Made by a program: the position numbers and the translations under genes. Source: Sanguibacter suaedae (GTDB taxonomy: Bacteria > Actinomycetota > Actinomycetes > Actinomycetales > Cellulomonadaceae). From it: a stretch of 64,000 nucleotides of DNA. This document shows, piece after piece, positions 31,834 through 39,584 of this stretch (its first letter is position 1; every line of letters starts with the position of its first letter). The notes beneath the pieces are model-generated. The model was not told the origin of the DNA, did no database searches, and saw nothing but the letters and a program-made list of their open reading frames with translations. The stretch lies in contig NZ_JAEINH010000012.1 in NCBI RefSeq assembly GCF_016342785.1, positions 22,568 through 86,567 of the forward strand. The letters run 5' to 3'.

Positions 31834-33914
31834 CGGAGGAACGCGGCGGCGACCCCCGAGTCCACGGGCACGTGCAGGCCGGTGGTCTGGGAGAGGTCCG
31901 GCCCGGTGAGGGCGAACACGGCGGCGGCGACGTGCTCCGGGAGCACCTCGCGCTTGAGGAGCGTGCGCTGGGCGTAGTACGCGCCCAGCTCCTCCTCGGG
32001 CACCCCGTACACGGCGGCACGCTTGGCGCCCCACCCGCCGGCGAAGATGCCGGAGCCGCGAACCACGCCGTCGGGGTTGACGCCGTTGACGCGGATGCCG
32101 TGCTCGCCGAGCTCCGCGGCGAGGAGGCGCACCTGGTGGGCCTGGTCCGCCTTGGTGGCGGAGTAGGCGATGTTGTTGGGCCCCGCGAAGAGGGCGTTCT
32201 TGGAGGCGATGTACACAATGTCGCCGCCCATGCGCTGGGCGATCATGGCGCGCGCCGCCTCGCGGGCGACGAGGAACGACCCCTTGGCCATGACGTCGTG
32301 CTGGAGGTCCCAGTCCTTGCCGGTGGTCTCCAGCAGCGGCTTCGAGATGGACAGGCCCGCGTTGTTCACCACGAGGTCCACGCCACCGAAGGCCAGCGCC
32401 GCCTCGTCGACGAGGGCCGCGACGTCGTCCTCGCTCGTGACGTCCGCACGGACCGCGACGGCCACGTCGGGCCCGCCGAGCTGCTCGGCGACGCGCTTCG
32501 CGCCCTCGAGGTCGATGTCCGCGACGACGACGCACGCGCCCTCCGCCGCGAGACGCTCCGCGATGGCCTTCCCGATGCCCGACCCGGCACCCGTGACGAG
32601 CGCCACCCGTGTGGCGAGGGCCTTGGGCGCGGGCATGCGCTGGAGCTTGGCCTCCTCGAGGGCCCAGTACTCGATGCGGAACTTCTCCGCCTCGTCGATG
32701 GGCGCGTACGTGGAGATCGCCTCGGCGCCCCGCATGACGTTGATGGCGTTGACGTAGAACTCCCCCGCCACGCGGGCGGTCTGCTTGTTCTTCCCGAAGG
32801 AGAACATCCCGACGCCCGGGACGAGGACGATCGCCGGGTCCGCGCCGCGCATGGCGGGCGACGCGTCGTCGGCGTTGCGCTCGTAGTAGCCCGCGTAGTC
32901 GGCGCGGTACGCCTCGTGGAGCTCGGTCAGGCGGGCCGTGATCTCCTCGACCGTCGCGGTCGCGGGGAGGTCCACGACGAGCGGCTTGACCTTGGTGCGC
33001 AGGAAGTGGTCCGGGCAGCTGGTGCCCAGCTCGGCGAGCGGCCCGAGCTTCTCGCGGGCGAGCAGGTCGAGGACCTCGCCGGAGTCGGTGAAGTGCCCCA
33101 CCTGCGGGGCGTCGTGGCTCGCGATGCCGCGGACCACGGGCGCCAGGCGCGCGGCCTTCGCGCGCCGCTCGTCGGCCGGGAGCGCGCCGTACCCGTCGCG
33201 CTCCGCACCGAAGGGGTGCTCGCCCGCCTCCGCGAGGCGGGCCGTGCGGGCCGCCACGAACTCCTCGGCGGTGCGGATGATCTCGAGGCTGCGGGCCTCG
33301 ACCTCCTCGCTCGTGGCGCCCCAGGCGGTGATGCCGTGCCCGCCGAGGATGCACCCGATGGCCTGGGGGTTCGCCTCGCGGACCGCCGCGATGTCGAGGC
33401 CCAGCTGGAAGCCGGGGCGCCGCCACGGCACCCAGGCGACACGGTCGCCGAAGCACTCGGCCGTGAGGGCCTCGCCGTCCGCCGCGGTGGCCAGGGCGAT
33501 CCCGGAGTCGGGGTGCAGGTGGTCCACGTGCTCCGCGCCGACGAGGCCGTGCATCGCCGTGTCGATGGACGGCGCGGCACCACCCTTCCCGTGGAGGCAG
33601 TAGTCGAACGCCGCGACCATCTCGTCCTCGCGCTCCACGCCCGGGTACACGCCCACGAGGGCGCGCAGCCGGTCCAGGCGCAGGACCGCGAGGTTCTTCT
33701 CGGTGAGCGTCCCGAGGTCCCCGCCGGAACCCTTGACCCACAGGAGCTCCACCGGCTCCCCCGTCACCGGGTCCGTCCGGGTCCCCTTGGCGGACGTGTT
33801 CCCACCGGCGTAGTTCGTGTTCCGCGGGTCGGCACCCAGGCGGTTGGAGCGGGCGACGAGATCGGCCGCCGCGTCCTGCGTCGAGGGGGTCGTGGAGGTC
33901 GTGGTGTCGGTCAT
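31830..33914 (-). CDS. rhaEW: Bifunctional rhamnulose-1-phosphate aldolase / short-chain (lactaldehyde) dehydrogenase
   Basis: One 694-residue chain carries two enzymes. Residues 1 to about 420 are a class II aldolase domain (NTNYAGGNTSAKG, VDHLHPDSGIALA, LGGHGITAWG) that splits L-rhamnulose 1-phosphate into DHAP and L-lactaldehyde. Residues from about 440 are an SDR domain (VTGAGSGIGKAIA, NNAG, catalytic YSATK) that oxidises L-lactaldehyde to L-lactate with NAD. This fusion is known from actinobacteria, Bacillus and Rhizobium rhamnose operons. ATG 33914 has GGAGCC upstream and lies 4 bases after rhaI; an ATG at 33947 is inside rhaI and less likely. Both active sites look complete. Confidence 0.95.
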   Translation of the reverse strand: MTDTTTSTTPSTQDAAADLVARSNRLGADPRNTNYAGGNTSAKGTRTDPVTGEPVELLWVKGSGGDLGTLTEKNLAVLRLDRLRALVGVYPGVEREDEMVAAFDYCLHGKGGAAPSIDTAMHGLVGAEHVDHLHPDSGIALATAADGEALTAECFGDRVAWVPWRRPGFQLGLDIAAVREANPQAIGCILGGHGITAWGATSEEVEARSLEIIRTAEEFVAARTARLAEAGEHPFGAERDGYGALPADERRAKAARLAPVVRGIASHDAPQVGHFTDSGEVLDLLAREKLGPLAELGTSCPDHFLRTKVKPLVVDLPATATVEEITARLTELHEAYRADYAGYYERNADDASPAMRGADPAIVLVPGVGMFSFGKNKQTARVAGEFYVNAINVMRGAEAISTYAPIDEAEKFRIEYWALEEAKLQRMPAPKALATRVALVTGAGSGIGKAIAERLAAEGACVVVADIDLEGAKRVAEQLGGPDVAVAVRADVTSEDDVAALVDEAALAFGGVDLVVNNAGLSISKPLLETTGKDWDLQHDVMAKGSFLVAREAARAMIAQRMGGDIVYIASKNALFAGPNNIAYSATKADQAHQVRLLAAELGEHGIRVNGVNPDGVVRGSGIFAGGWGAKRAAVYGVPEEELGAYYAQRTLLKREVLPEHVAAAVFALTGPDLSQTTGLHVPVDSGVAAAFLR

Positions 33915-33918
33915 CGGT

Positions 33919-35106
33919 TCAGGCTCCCCATCCGGCCTGCGCGCCACCGACGCGCTCGGCCACGATCTTCTCGGTGTACCCCGAGGCCGCGAAGGCGGTC
34001 AGCGGGTCGGGTGCGAGACCCTGGGACTCGCGGAGCTCGGCCAGGAGCCCGCGGACGTCGGTGTTGTACGCGTCCATGAGCGCGCCGTTGGCGCCGAGCA
34101 CGTCGCCCGACCGCTGCGCCGCCTCGAGGACCTCGGTGTCCACGAGGAGCGCCTTGGCGGTGGCCTCCTGGACGTTCATCACGGACCGGATCTGCGCCGG
34201 GATCTTGGGCTCGATGTTGTGGCACTGGTCGAGCATGAAGTTCACGCCCGAGTCCGGGGCGAGGGCCCCGGCGGACACGATCTCATGCATGATCCGGAAC
34301 AGCTGGAAGGGGTCGGCCGACCCGACCATGAGGTCGTCGTCCGCGTAGAACCGCGAGTTGAAGTCGAACGCCCCGAGGCGCCCCTGGCGCAGCAGCTGGG
34401 CGACGATGAACTCGATGTTGGTCCCCGGCGCGTGGTGCCCGGTGTCGAGGACCACGACGGCGCGGTCCCCGAGCGCGAGGCAGTGCAGCAGCGCGGTGCC
34501 CCAGTCGGGGATGTCCATCGAGTAGAACGCCGGCTCGAAGAACTTGTACTCGACGACGAGGCGGTGCTCCGGGTCGAGGGCCGCGTAGATCTCCTGCAGC
34601 CCCTCGGCGAGGCGGTCCTGGCGGGCGCGGAGGTTGTCCTGGCCGGGGTAGTTCAGGCCGTCGGGCAACCAGAGCTTGAGGTCCGTGGACCCGGTGGCCC
34701 GCATGACGTCGATGCACCGCATGTGGTGCTCGACGGCCTTCTTCCGCACGGCCGGGTCCGGGTGCGTGAGGGACCCGAGCATGTACTCGTCGTCCTGGAA
34801 GAGGTTCGAGTTGATGGCGCCGATGGTCACGCCGAGGTCCGCCGCGTGGGCGGCGAGCGCCTCGTAGTCGTCGACGAGGTCCCACGGGATGTGCAGCGAG
34901 ACGCGCGGGGCGGCACCGGTGTACCGGTGCACCTGGGCGGCGTCGGCGATCTTCTCGAACGGGTCCCGGGGGACGCCCTGCTGGGCGAACACCTTGAAGC
35001 GGGTCCCGGAGTTGCCGAACGCCCAGGAGGGCAGCTCGATCGTCTGTGCCAGGAGGGATTCGCGCGCCTCGTCGGTCAGCCGCAGGCGCGGGTCGTGTGC
35101 CACCAT
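33919..35106 (-). CDS. rhaI: L-rhamnose isomerase (RhaI type)
   Basis: The 395-residue TIM-barrel isomerase of the Pseudomonas stutzeri RhaI type converts L-rhamnose to L-rhamnulose. Metal-site regions are recognisable as LVVEYKFFEPAFYS (Glu), VVLDTGHHAPGTNIEF (Asp, His) and LGAFDFNSRFYADDDLMVG, with DQCHNIEPKIPA further on. It is not the RhaA type of E. coli. I choose ATG 35106, placed 7-8 bases after GGAGAG; a GTG at 35118 is in frame. The LacI-type operator at 35126 lies directly upstream, between rhaM and rhaI, so part of the operon has its own control point. Confidence 0.95.
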   Translation of the reverse strand: MVAHDPRLRLTDEARESLLAQTIELPSWAFGNSGTRFKVFAQQGVPRDPFEKIADAAQVHRYTGAAPRVSLHIPWDLVDDYEALAAHAADLGVTIGAINSNLFQDDEYMLGSLTHPDPAVRKKAVEHHMRCIDVMRATGSTDLKLWLPDGLNYPGQDNLRARQDRLAEGLQEIYAALDPEHRLVVEYKFFEPAFYSMDIPDWGTALLHCLALGDRAVVVLDTGHHAPGTNIEFIVAQLLRQGRLGAFDFNSRFYADDDLMVGSADPFQLFRIMHEIVSAGALAPDSGVNFMLDQCHNIEPKIPAQIRSVMNVQEATAKALLVDTEVLEAAQRSGDVLGANGALMDAYNTDVRGLLAELRESQGLAPDPLTAFAASGYTEKIVAERVGGAQAGWGA

Positions 35107-35125
35107 CGTGCTCTCCACCTCGTTG

Positions 35126-35137
35126 TGAATCGTTTCA
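35126..35137. promoter_or_regulatory. LacI-family operator before rhaI, TGAATCGTTTCA
   Basis: This site is identical to 3522-3533 in front of the class II aldolase and one base different from 35614-35625. It lies 20 bases upstream of the rhaI start. Confidence 0.75.
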
Positions 35138-35186
35138 AGCGAACTCTACGGACCCTGCGCGCACCCGGTCAAGCGCAGTTCGCGAC

Positions 35187-35549
35187 TCAGTCACCGTCCG
35201 TGAGCACCGGGAGACCCGCGTCCTCGAGCTGGCGCTCGAGGTGGAACACCTCGTCGAGGAGCACCATCCCCTCGTCCGGCCGACCCGCGTCGGACACGAA
35301 GAACTCCGCCATCTCCGCCTGCCACCGGGCGTTCACCCCGGTCGCGGCCATGGCGGCCTGGGCCGCCGCGTAGTCGTCGACGTCCACGAAGCCCACGAGA
35401 CGCCCGTCCTCCGACAGGTAGAGGTGATAGTCGCGCCACCCCGCGTCGCGGAGGGCCTCGAGCATCTCCGGCCACACGGCCGCATGCCTCTCGCGGTACT
35501 CGTCCAGGCGGTCCGGCCTGACCTGGGAGACGAAGCAGACTCGAGCCAC
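35187..35549 (-). CDS. rhaM: L-rhamnose mutarotase
   Basis: The 120-residue dimeric alpha-beta barrel protein of the RhaM/YiiL family interconverts the alpha and beta anomers of L-rhamnose. The family pattern is clear: CFVSQVRPDRLDEYRERHAAVWPEMLEALRDAGWRDYHLYL and then a W-Q-AEMAEFF segment, with the catalytic His in the HxxVWPEM motif. The GTG at 35549 has GGAGG upstream; the longer frame is a shadow. It is the first gene of the rha operon and is divergent from the LacI regulator with one operator between. Confidence 0.93.
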   Translation of the reverse strand: MARVCFVSQVRPDRLDEYRERHAAVWPEMLEALRDAGWRDYHLYLSEDGRLVGFVDVDDYAAAQAAMAATGVNARWQAEMAEFFVSDAGRPDEGMVLLDEVFHLERQLEDAGLPVLTDGD

Positions 35550-35613
35550 GGGGGCCTCCTCGGTGTCGCCGCCGGGGCCACCCTGCCCTCGGCGGTGCGC
35601 TACATTCGGTGTG

Positions 35614-35625
35614 TGAATCGGTTCA
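35614..35625. promoter_or_regulatory. LacI-family operator between rhaM and the LacI gene, TGAATCGGTTCA
   Basis: Placed 65 bases before rhaM and 115 bases before the LacI gene, it can repress the operon and autoregulate the regulator. It matches the TGAATCGTTTCA sites with one change. Confidence 0.7.
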
Positions 35626-35740
35626 TCGACGCGATCGTGACGGTACGGCGTCCCCGCGTCGAGGGTCAAGCGCCGCTAGTATCGGGCTGCCCGGGGCGCA
35701 ACGGCGCGTCCCGGTGCACACCCCACCGAGAGGCCGCACG

Positions 35741-36775
35741 TTGACCACCACCACGCCCCGCAGACGCGCGTCCATCAGCGACGTCGCCCGGCTCGCAGCC
35801 GTCTCCGTCGGCACCGTGTCCAACGTGCTCAACCGCCCCGACCGCGTCTCCCCCACCACCCGCGAACGCGTGCTCGACGCCATCACCCAGCTCCAGTTCA
35901 TCCCCAACGGGTCCGCCCGCCAGCTCCGGGCAGGGACCATCACCACCGTCGGCGCCGTCGTCCTCGACATCGGCAACCCGTTCTTCACCGAGGTCGCCCG
36001 CGGCGTCGAGGACCGCCTCGCCGAGGACGACTTCACCCTCATGCTCGCCAGCTCCGACGAGGACCCCGCCCGCGAGTCCCGCTACCTCAAGCTCTTCGAG
36101 GAGCACGGCGTCCAGGGCGTCCTCGTCGTCCCCTCGAGCGACGACCTCGACCCCCTCCTCGAGATGCGCGCCCGCGGCGTCAACGTCGTCCTCCTCGACG
36201 CCACCTCCCCCGTCCCCGACCTCTCGTCCGCCGCCGTGAACGACGTCGCGGGCGGCCAGCTCGCGGCAGCGCACCTCATCGCCACCGGGCACACCCGCAT
36301 CGCGTTCGTCAACGGCCCCCACAGCATCCGCCAGTGTCGCGACCGCTACGCCGGCGCCCTCCGCGCCTTCGACGCCGCAGGCCTCGACGCCCGCGACGGC
36401 CTCGTGGAGATCACCGCCCCCTCGCTCAACGCCGACGGCGGCGAGGCCGCGATGCTCTCCCTCCTCGCCGACCCCGCCCCCCGCCCCACCGCGGTGTTCT
36501 GCGTCAACGACCTCGTCGCCCTCGGCGTCCAGCGCACCCTGCGCCGCGAGGGCATCGCCATGCCCACCGAGATGGCCGTCGTCGGGTACGACGACGTGAA
36601 CTTCGCCGGCGAGCTCGCCACCCCCCTGACCTCCGTGCGCCAGCCCAAGCACCAGCTCGGGTACCGCGCCGCGGACCTCCTCCTCGCCCAGCACGAGCAG
36701 GGCGACCGGTTCCACCACGAGCAGGTGCAGTTCCAGCCCGAGCTCGTGGTCAGGGCGTCCTCCAGTCCAGGCTGA
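35741..36775 (+). CDS. LacI-family transcriptional regulator (probable rhamnose regulator)
   Basis: The 344-residue protein has the LacI HTH (ASISDVARLAAVSVGTVSNVLNRPDRVSPTTRERVLDAI, residues 8-46) with the hinge, then a periplasmic-binding-type effector domain (GAVVLDIGNPFFTEVARGVED to MAVVGYDDVNFAGELATPLTSVRQP). The TTG at 35741 follows a GAGAGG site and gives the normal family length; the frame is open upstream into the promoter. Divergence from rhaM, and three matching operators at rhaM, rhaI and the distant class II aldolase, make it the likely repressor of rhamnose genes, with rhamnose or rhamnulose as inducer. That assignment is inferred. Confidence 0.92.
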   Translation: MTTTTPRRRASISDVARLAAVSVGTVSNVLNRPDRVSPTTRERVLDAITQLQFIPNGSARQLRAGTITTVGAVVLDIGNPFFTEVARGVEDRLAEDDFTLMLASSDEDPARESRYLKLFEEHGVQGVLVVPSSDDLDPLLEMRARGVNVVLLDATSPVPDLSSAAVNDVAGGQLAAAHLIATGHTRIAFVNGPHSIRQCRDRYAGALRAFDAAGLDARDGLVEITAPSLNADGGEAAMLSLLADPAPRPTAVFCVNDLVALGVQRTLRREGIAMPTEMAVVGYDDVNFAGELATPLTSVRQPKHQLGYRAADLLLAQHEQGDRFHHEQVQFQPELVVRASSSPG

Positions 36776-36810
36776 CGCCACCCGCCCCCGACCCCACGGA
36801 GCACACGACG

Positions 36811-37995
36811 ATGTCTGCCTCTGCCACACCCGCCGCCACAGCCCCCTGGGCCCCCATCGGGTCCGAGCGCCCCCTGCGGGCCGCGATCGTCGGGACCGGC
36901 GCCGTCGCCCACCTCCACGCCCAGGCCGTCGAGCTCGACCCGCTCGCCGAGCTCGTCGCCTGCTCCAACCGCAACCCCGAGCGCCGCACCCAGTTCGCGG
37001 ACCGGTACGGCATCCCCGGCCGGTACGAGACGCTCACCGAGCTCCTCGCCCAGGAGGACGTCGACGTCGTCCACCTGTGCACCCCTCCCGACCTGCACCG
37101 CGAGCAGACCCTCGAAGCGGTCGCCGCGGGCGTCCACGTGATCTGCGAGAAGCCCCCGGCCCTCTCGCTCGTCGAGCTCGACGCCATGCAGGACGCGTGC
37201 GACGGCGCCGGCCTCGCCTTCGGCATCATCTTCCAGCAGCGCACCGGCACGGCCGCCGAGCACGTCCGCGGCCTCCTGCGCTCCGGCGCCCTCGGCCGCC
37301 CCCTCCTCGCCCAGTGCGAGACCCTCTGGTACCGGGGCGACGACTACTACGCCGTCGACTGGCGCGGACGCTGGGACACCGAGGGCGGCGGCACCACCCT
37401 CGGGCACGGCATCCACCAGATGGACCTCCTCGCGCACCTCCTCGGCGACTGGCACGAGGTGAGCGCCCAGACGTGGCGTCTCGCCCGCGACACCCAGACC
37501 GAGGACGCGTCGACCGCGACCATCGTCTTCGCCGACGGCGTCGTGGCCACCGCCACGTCCTCCACCCTCTGCCCCCGCCAGACCAGCCATGTCCGCATCG
37601 ACTGCGAGCGCGCCACCATCGAGGTGGACCACCTGTACGGGCACTCGCGGGACAGCTGGACCATCACGCCGGCGCCGGTGGTCGACGAGGCGGAGGCGGC
37701 GTCGTGGGCGTTGCCGGAGGACGACGAGCCGAGCGGGCACATCCCGCTGGTCCGGGAGACGTACCGGGCGTTGCGGGAGGGGACGGTGCTGCCCGACGTG
37801 GCGGCGTTCGCGCGGCGCCCGCTGGAGATCGTCACCGCGATCTACGCGTCGGCCGACGCGGGCGGGCGCCGGGTGACGGCTGCGGAGCTGCGGGAGACAG
37901 GGCTGCTGTCGACGGGGCTGGAGAGCGTGGTGCGCGACCCGCGGGCGGAGCTCGCGGCGGTGGCGGAGCCTGCCGGGGCGAGCGTGCGCGCGTGA
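36811..37995 (+). CDS. Gfo/Idh/MocA-family oxidoreductase
   Basis: The 394-residue NAD(P)-dependent sugar oxidoreductase has a Rossmann N-terminal domain (RAAIVGTGAVAHLHAQAVE, residues 24-42), followed by HLCTPPDLH and ICEKPPALSL (the EKP motif). The C-terminal beta-sheet domain has WRGRWDTEGGGTTLGHGIHQMDLL, where Gly-His-xx-His is the active-site helix. It is closely similar to the oxidoreductase at 60872 over its whole length (same WRGRWDTEGGG.T.GHGIHQ block), so the two are paralogues in two different sugar islands. The ATG at 36811 has a GGAG site 10 bases away. The next gene overlaps its stop. Confidence 0.92.
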   Translation: MSASATPAATAPWAPIGSERPLRAAIVGTGAVAHLHAQAVELDPLAELVACSNRNPERRTQFADRYGIPGRYETLTELLAQEDVDVVHLCTPPDLHREQTLEAVAAGVHVICEKPPALSLVELDAMQDACDGAGLAFGIIFQQRTGTAAEHVRGLLRSGALGRPLLAQCETLWYRGDDYYAVDWRGRWDTEGGGTTLGHGIHQMDLLAHLLGDWHEVSAQTWRLARDTQTEDASTATIVFADGVVATATSSTLCPRQTSHVRIDCERATIEVDHLYGHSRDSWTITPAPVVDEAEAASWALPEDDEPSGHIPLVRETYRALREGTVLPDVAAFARRPLEIVTAIYASADAGGRRVTAAELRETGLLSTGLESVVRDPRAELAAVAEPAGASVRA

Positions 37996-38996
37996 CGTCG
38001 GGTCCGCTGTTCAGGGACCCGGTGCACGACGGTGCGGCGGACCCGGTGGTGGTGCGCAACCGTGAGCTCGGCGAGTGGTGGATGTTCTGCACGGCGCGGC
38101 GGGCGACCGCCGAGGGGCCGGGCGTCGCGTGGGTGCACGGGACCGACGTCGCGGTCGCGACGTCCGACGACGACGGAGCCACATGGCTGTACCGGGGCAC
38201 CGTGGAGGGCCTGGACGTCGGGTGGGGACGGAACACGTTCTGGGCGCCGGAGGTGGTGTGGGGCGAGGGCGAGTACCACATGTACGTGTCGTACATCACG
38301 GGCGTGCCGACGCGGTGGCCGGGGCACGACCGGGACATCCTCCACCTGACCAGCCCGGACCTGCTCACCTGGACGCACCGGTCCCGCCTGGACCTGGGGT
38401 CGCGTCGGGTGATCGACGCGTGCGTCCATCCGTACGCGTCGGCCGTCGGCGCGGTCCGGCCGGACGGGTCGCCGCGGGCCAGGTACCGCATGTGGTTCAA
38501 GGACGAGGCGGCGGGGTCCCACACGTACGCCGCGGACTCGGACGACCTGTACACGTGGACGCCCGTCGGTCCGGTGATCACGGGCCGCCCGCACGAGGGC
38601 CCCAACGTCTTCCGCCTCGGCGGATCGTTCTGGATGCTCGTCGACGAGTGGCAGGGACAGCGGGTGCACCGCTCGGGCGACCTCGACACGTGGGAGGCGC
38701 AGGGGCTGATCCTCGACGCCCCGGGATCGCGGGTCGACGACGCGACGATCGGGCTGCACGCCGACGTCGTGGTGCCCGGGAGCGTCTCGGTGGACGTCCC
38801 CGACGGCGCCGACGCGCCGGGGGCCGTGGCGTACGTCTTCTACTTCACGCACCCCGGTCGCAGCGGCGACCTCGCCGGGCACGAGGGGTACGCGGAGCGC
38901 CGCTCCTCGGTGCAGGTGGCGGAGCTCCGCGTCGTCGGGGGGACCCTGGTGTGCGACCGTGACGCACCGGTGGTGCCCCGGTTGAGCGCCCCCTGA
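37992..38996 (+). CDS. GH43-like five-bladed beta-propeller glycosidase
   Basis: The 334-residue protein has the repeated propeller pattern of GH43/GH117/GH130-type enzymes: an N-terminal PVHDGAADPVVVRN, TFWAPEVVWGEGEYHMYVSYI, then YRMWFKDEAAGSHTYAAD, and HEGPNVFRLGGSFWMLVDEW near the third quarter. Asp near the start, Glu in WAPEV and Glu in HEGPNVF are the catalytic candidates. There is no signal peptide, so it acts on imported oligosaccharides. The GTG at 37992 overlaps the oxidoreductase stop (GTGA). With the divergent rha operon, a role in releasing or processing a rhamnose-containing glycan is plausible but not shown. Confidence 0.75.
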   Translation: MTSGPLFRDPVHDGAADPVVVRNRELGEWWMFCTARRATAEGPGVAWVHGTDVAVATSDDDGATWLYRGTVEGLDVGWGRNTFWAPEVVWGEGEYHMYVSYITGVPTRWPGHDRDILHLTSPDLLTWTHRSRLDLGSRRVIDACVHPYASAVGAVRPDGSPRARYRMWFKDEAAGSHTYAADSDDLYTWTPVGPVITGRPHEGPNVFRLGGSFWMLVDEWQGQRVHRSGDLDTWEAQGLILDAPGSRVDDATIGLHADVVVPGSVSVDVPDGADAPGAVAYVFYFTHPGRSGDLAGHEGYAERRSSVQVAELRVVGGTLVCDRDAPVVPRLSAP

Positions 38997-39003
38997 GGGT
39001 GGT

Positions 39004-39519
39004 TCAGCGGCAGATCTCGAAGTACCAGTCGGTCACCTGCGAGAACGTGTCCGTCATCTCCTCGCTCGTCCCGTACACCTCCGGGTCGTTGATCACGCCG
39101 CCCGCCGGGAGGGCGTCCACCGTCCCGGAGATGTCCTCGTAGTACGTCCTGCTCGCGTCCCACGCCTCCACGATCTCAGCAGGGGGCTCGAGGTCGCCCA
39201 TGGCGCCGAGCTTGCCGTCGATCTCGGCCCCGAGGTCCTCCTTCGGCAGCCACAGCTGCAGGGGTCCCACCGTGGCTCCGGAGCCGCCGGCCGCCTCGAA
39301 GTCGGTGCAGAAGTCGCCACCGGCCGGGGCGTCCTCGGTGGCCTGCTCGGTGGTCGGCTCGGCCGCCGACGCGGGAGCGGTGGTCGCGTCGTCACCGGAG
39401 TCTCCGTCGGAGGAGCATCCGACGAGGGTCGCGGCGAGGACGACCGCGAGCGCCGGGCCCGCCAGGGTGCGGCGGGAGACGGGACGACGGGCGGGGACGG
39501 TGGTGCGCTGCGTGGTCAT
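39004..39519 (-). CDS. Putative lipoprotein (171 aa)
   Basis: A signal peptide with lipobox (VVLAATLVGCSSDG, Cys at about residue 35) starts the protein. A Ser/Thr/Asp/Ala linker follows, then a helical domain containing FCTDFEAAGG, WDASRTYYEDISGTVDALP and a C-terminal WYFEICR; the two outer Cys may form a disulfide. No family is recognised. It is convergent with the propeller gene (7 bases between stops) and lies downstream of the transglutaminase-fold gene on the same strand with 65 bases between, so it could be the last member of the signalling cluster or independent. Confidence 0.75.
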   Translation of the reverse strand: MTTQRTTVPARRPVSRRTLAGPALAVVLAATLVGCSSDGDSGDDATTAPASAAEPTTEQATEDAPAGGDFCTDFEAAGGSGATVGPLQLWLPKEDLGAEIDGKLGAMGDLEPPAEIVEAWDASRTYYEDISGTVDALPAGGVINDPEVYGTSEEMTDTFSQVTDWYFEICR

Positions 39520-39584
39520 GTGCTCGATCCTCCCAGCCCGGGCATGCTCGCGCCGGGCGCTGGGATGGGGAGAACACCCCATGC

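Noticed and set aside
30313..33741. A single 1142-codon minus-strand frame covering rhaB and part of the aldolase/dehydrogenase
   Set aside because: Only the part from 31833 down matches rhamnulokinase; the upstream part is an Arg/Gly-rich shadow of the bifunctional gene, which has its own frame.
31821..34079. A 752-codon plus-strand frame opposite the rhamnose genes
   Set aside because: It is antisense shadow of rhaEW and rhaI with biased composition and no motifs.
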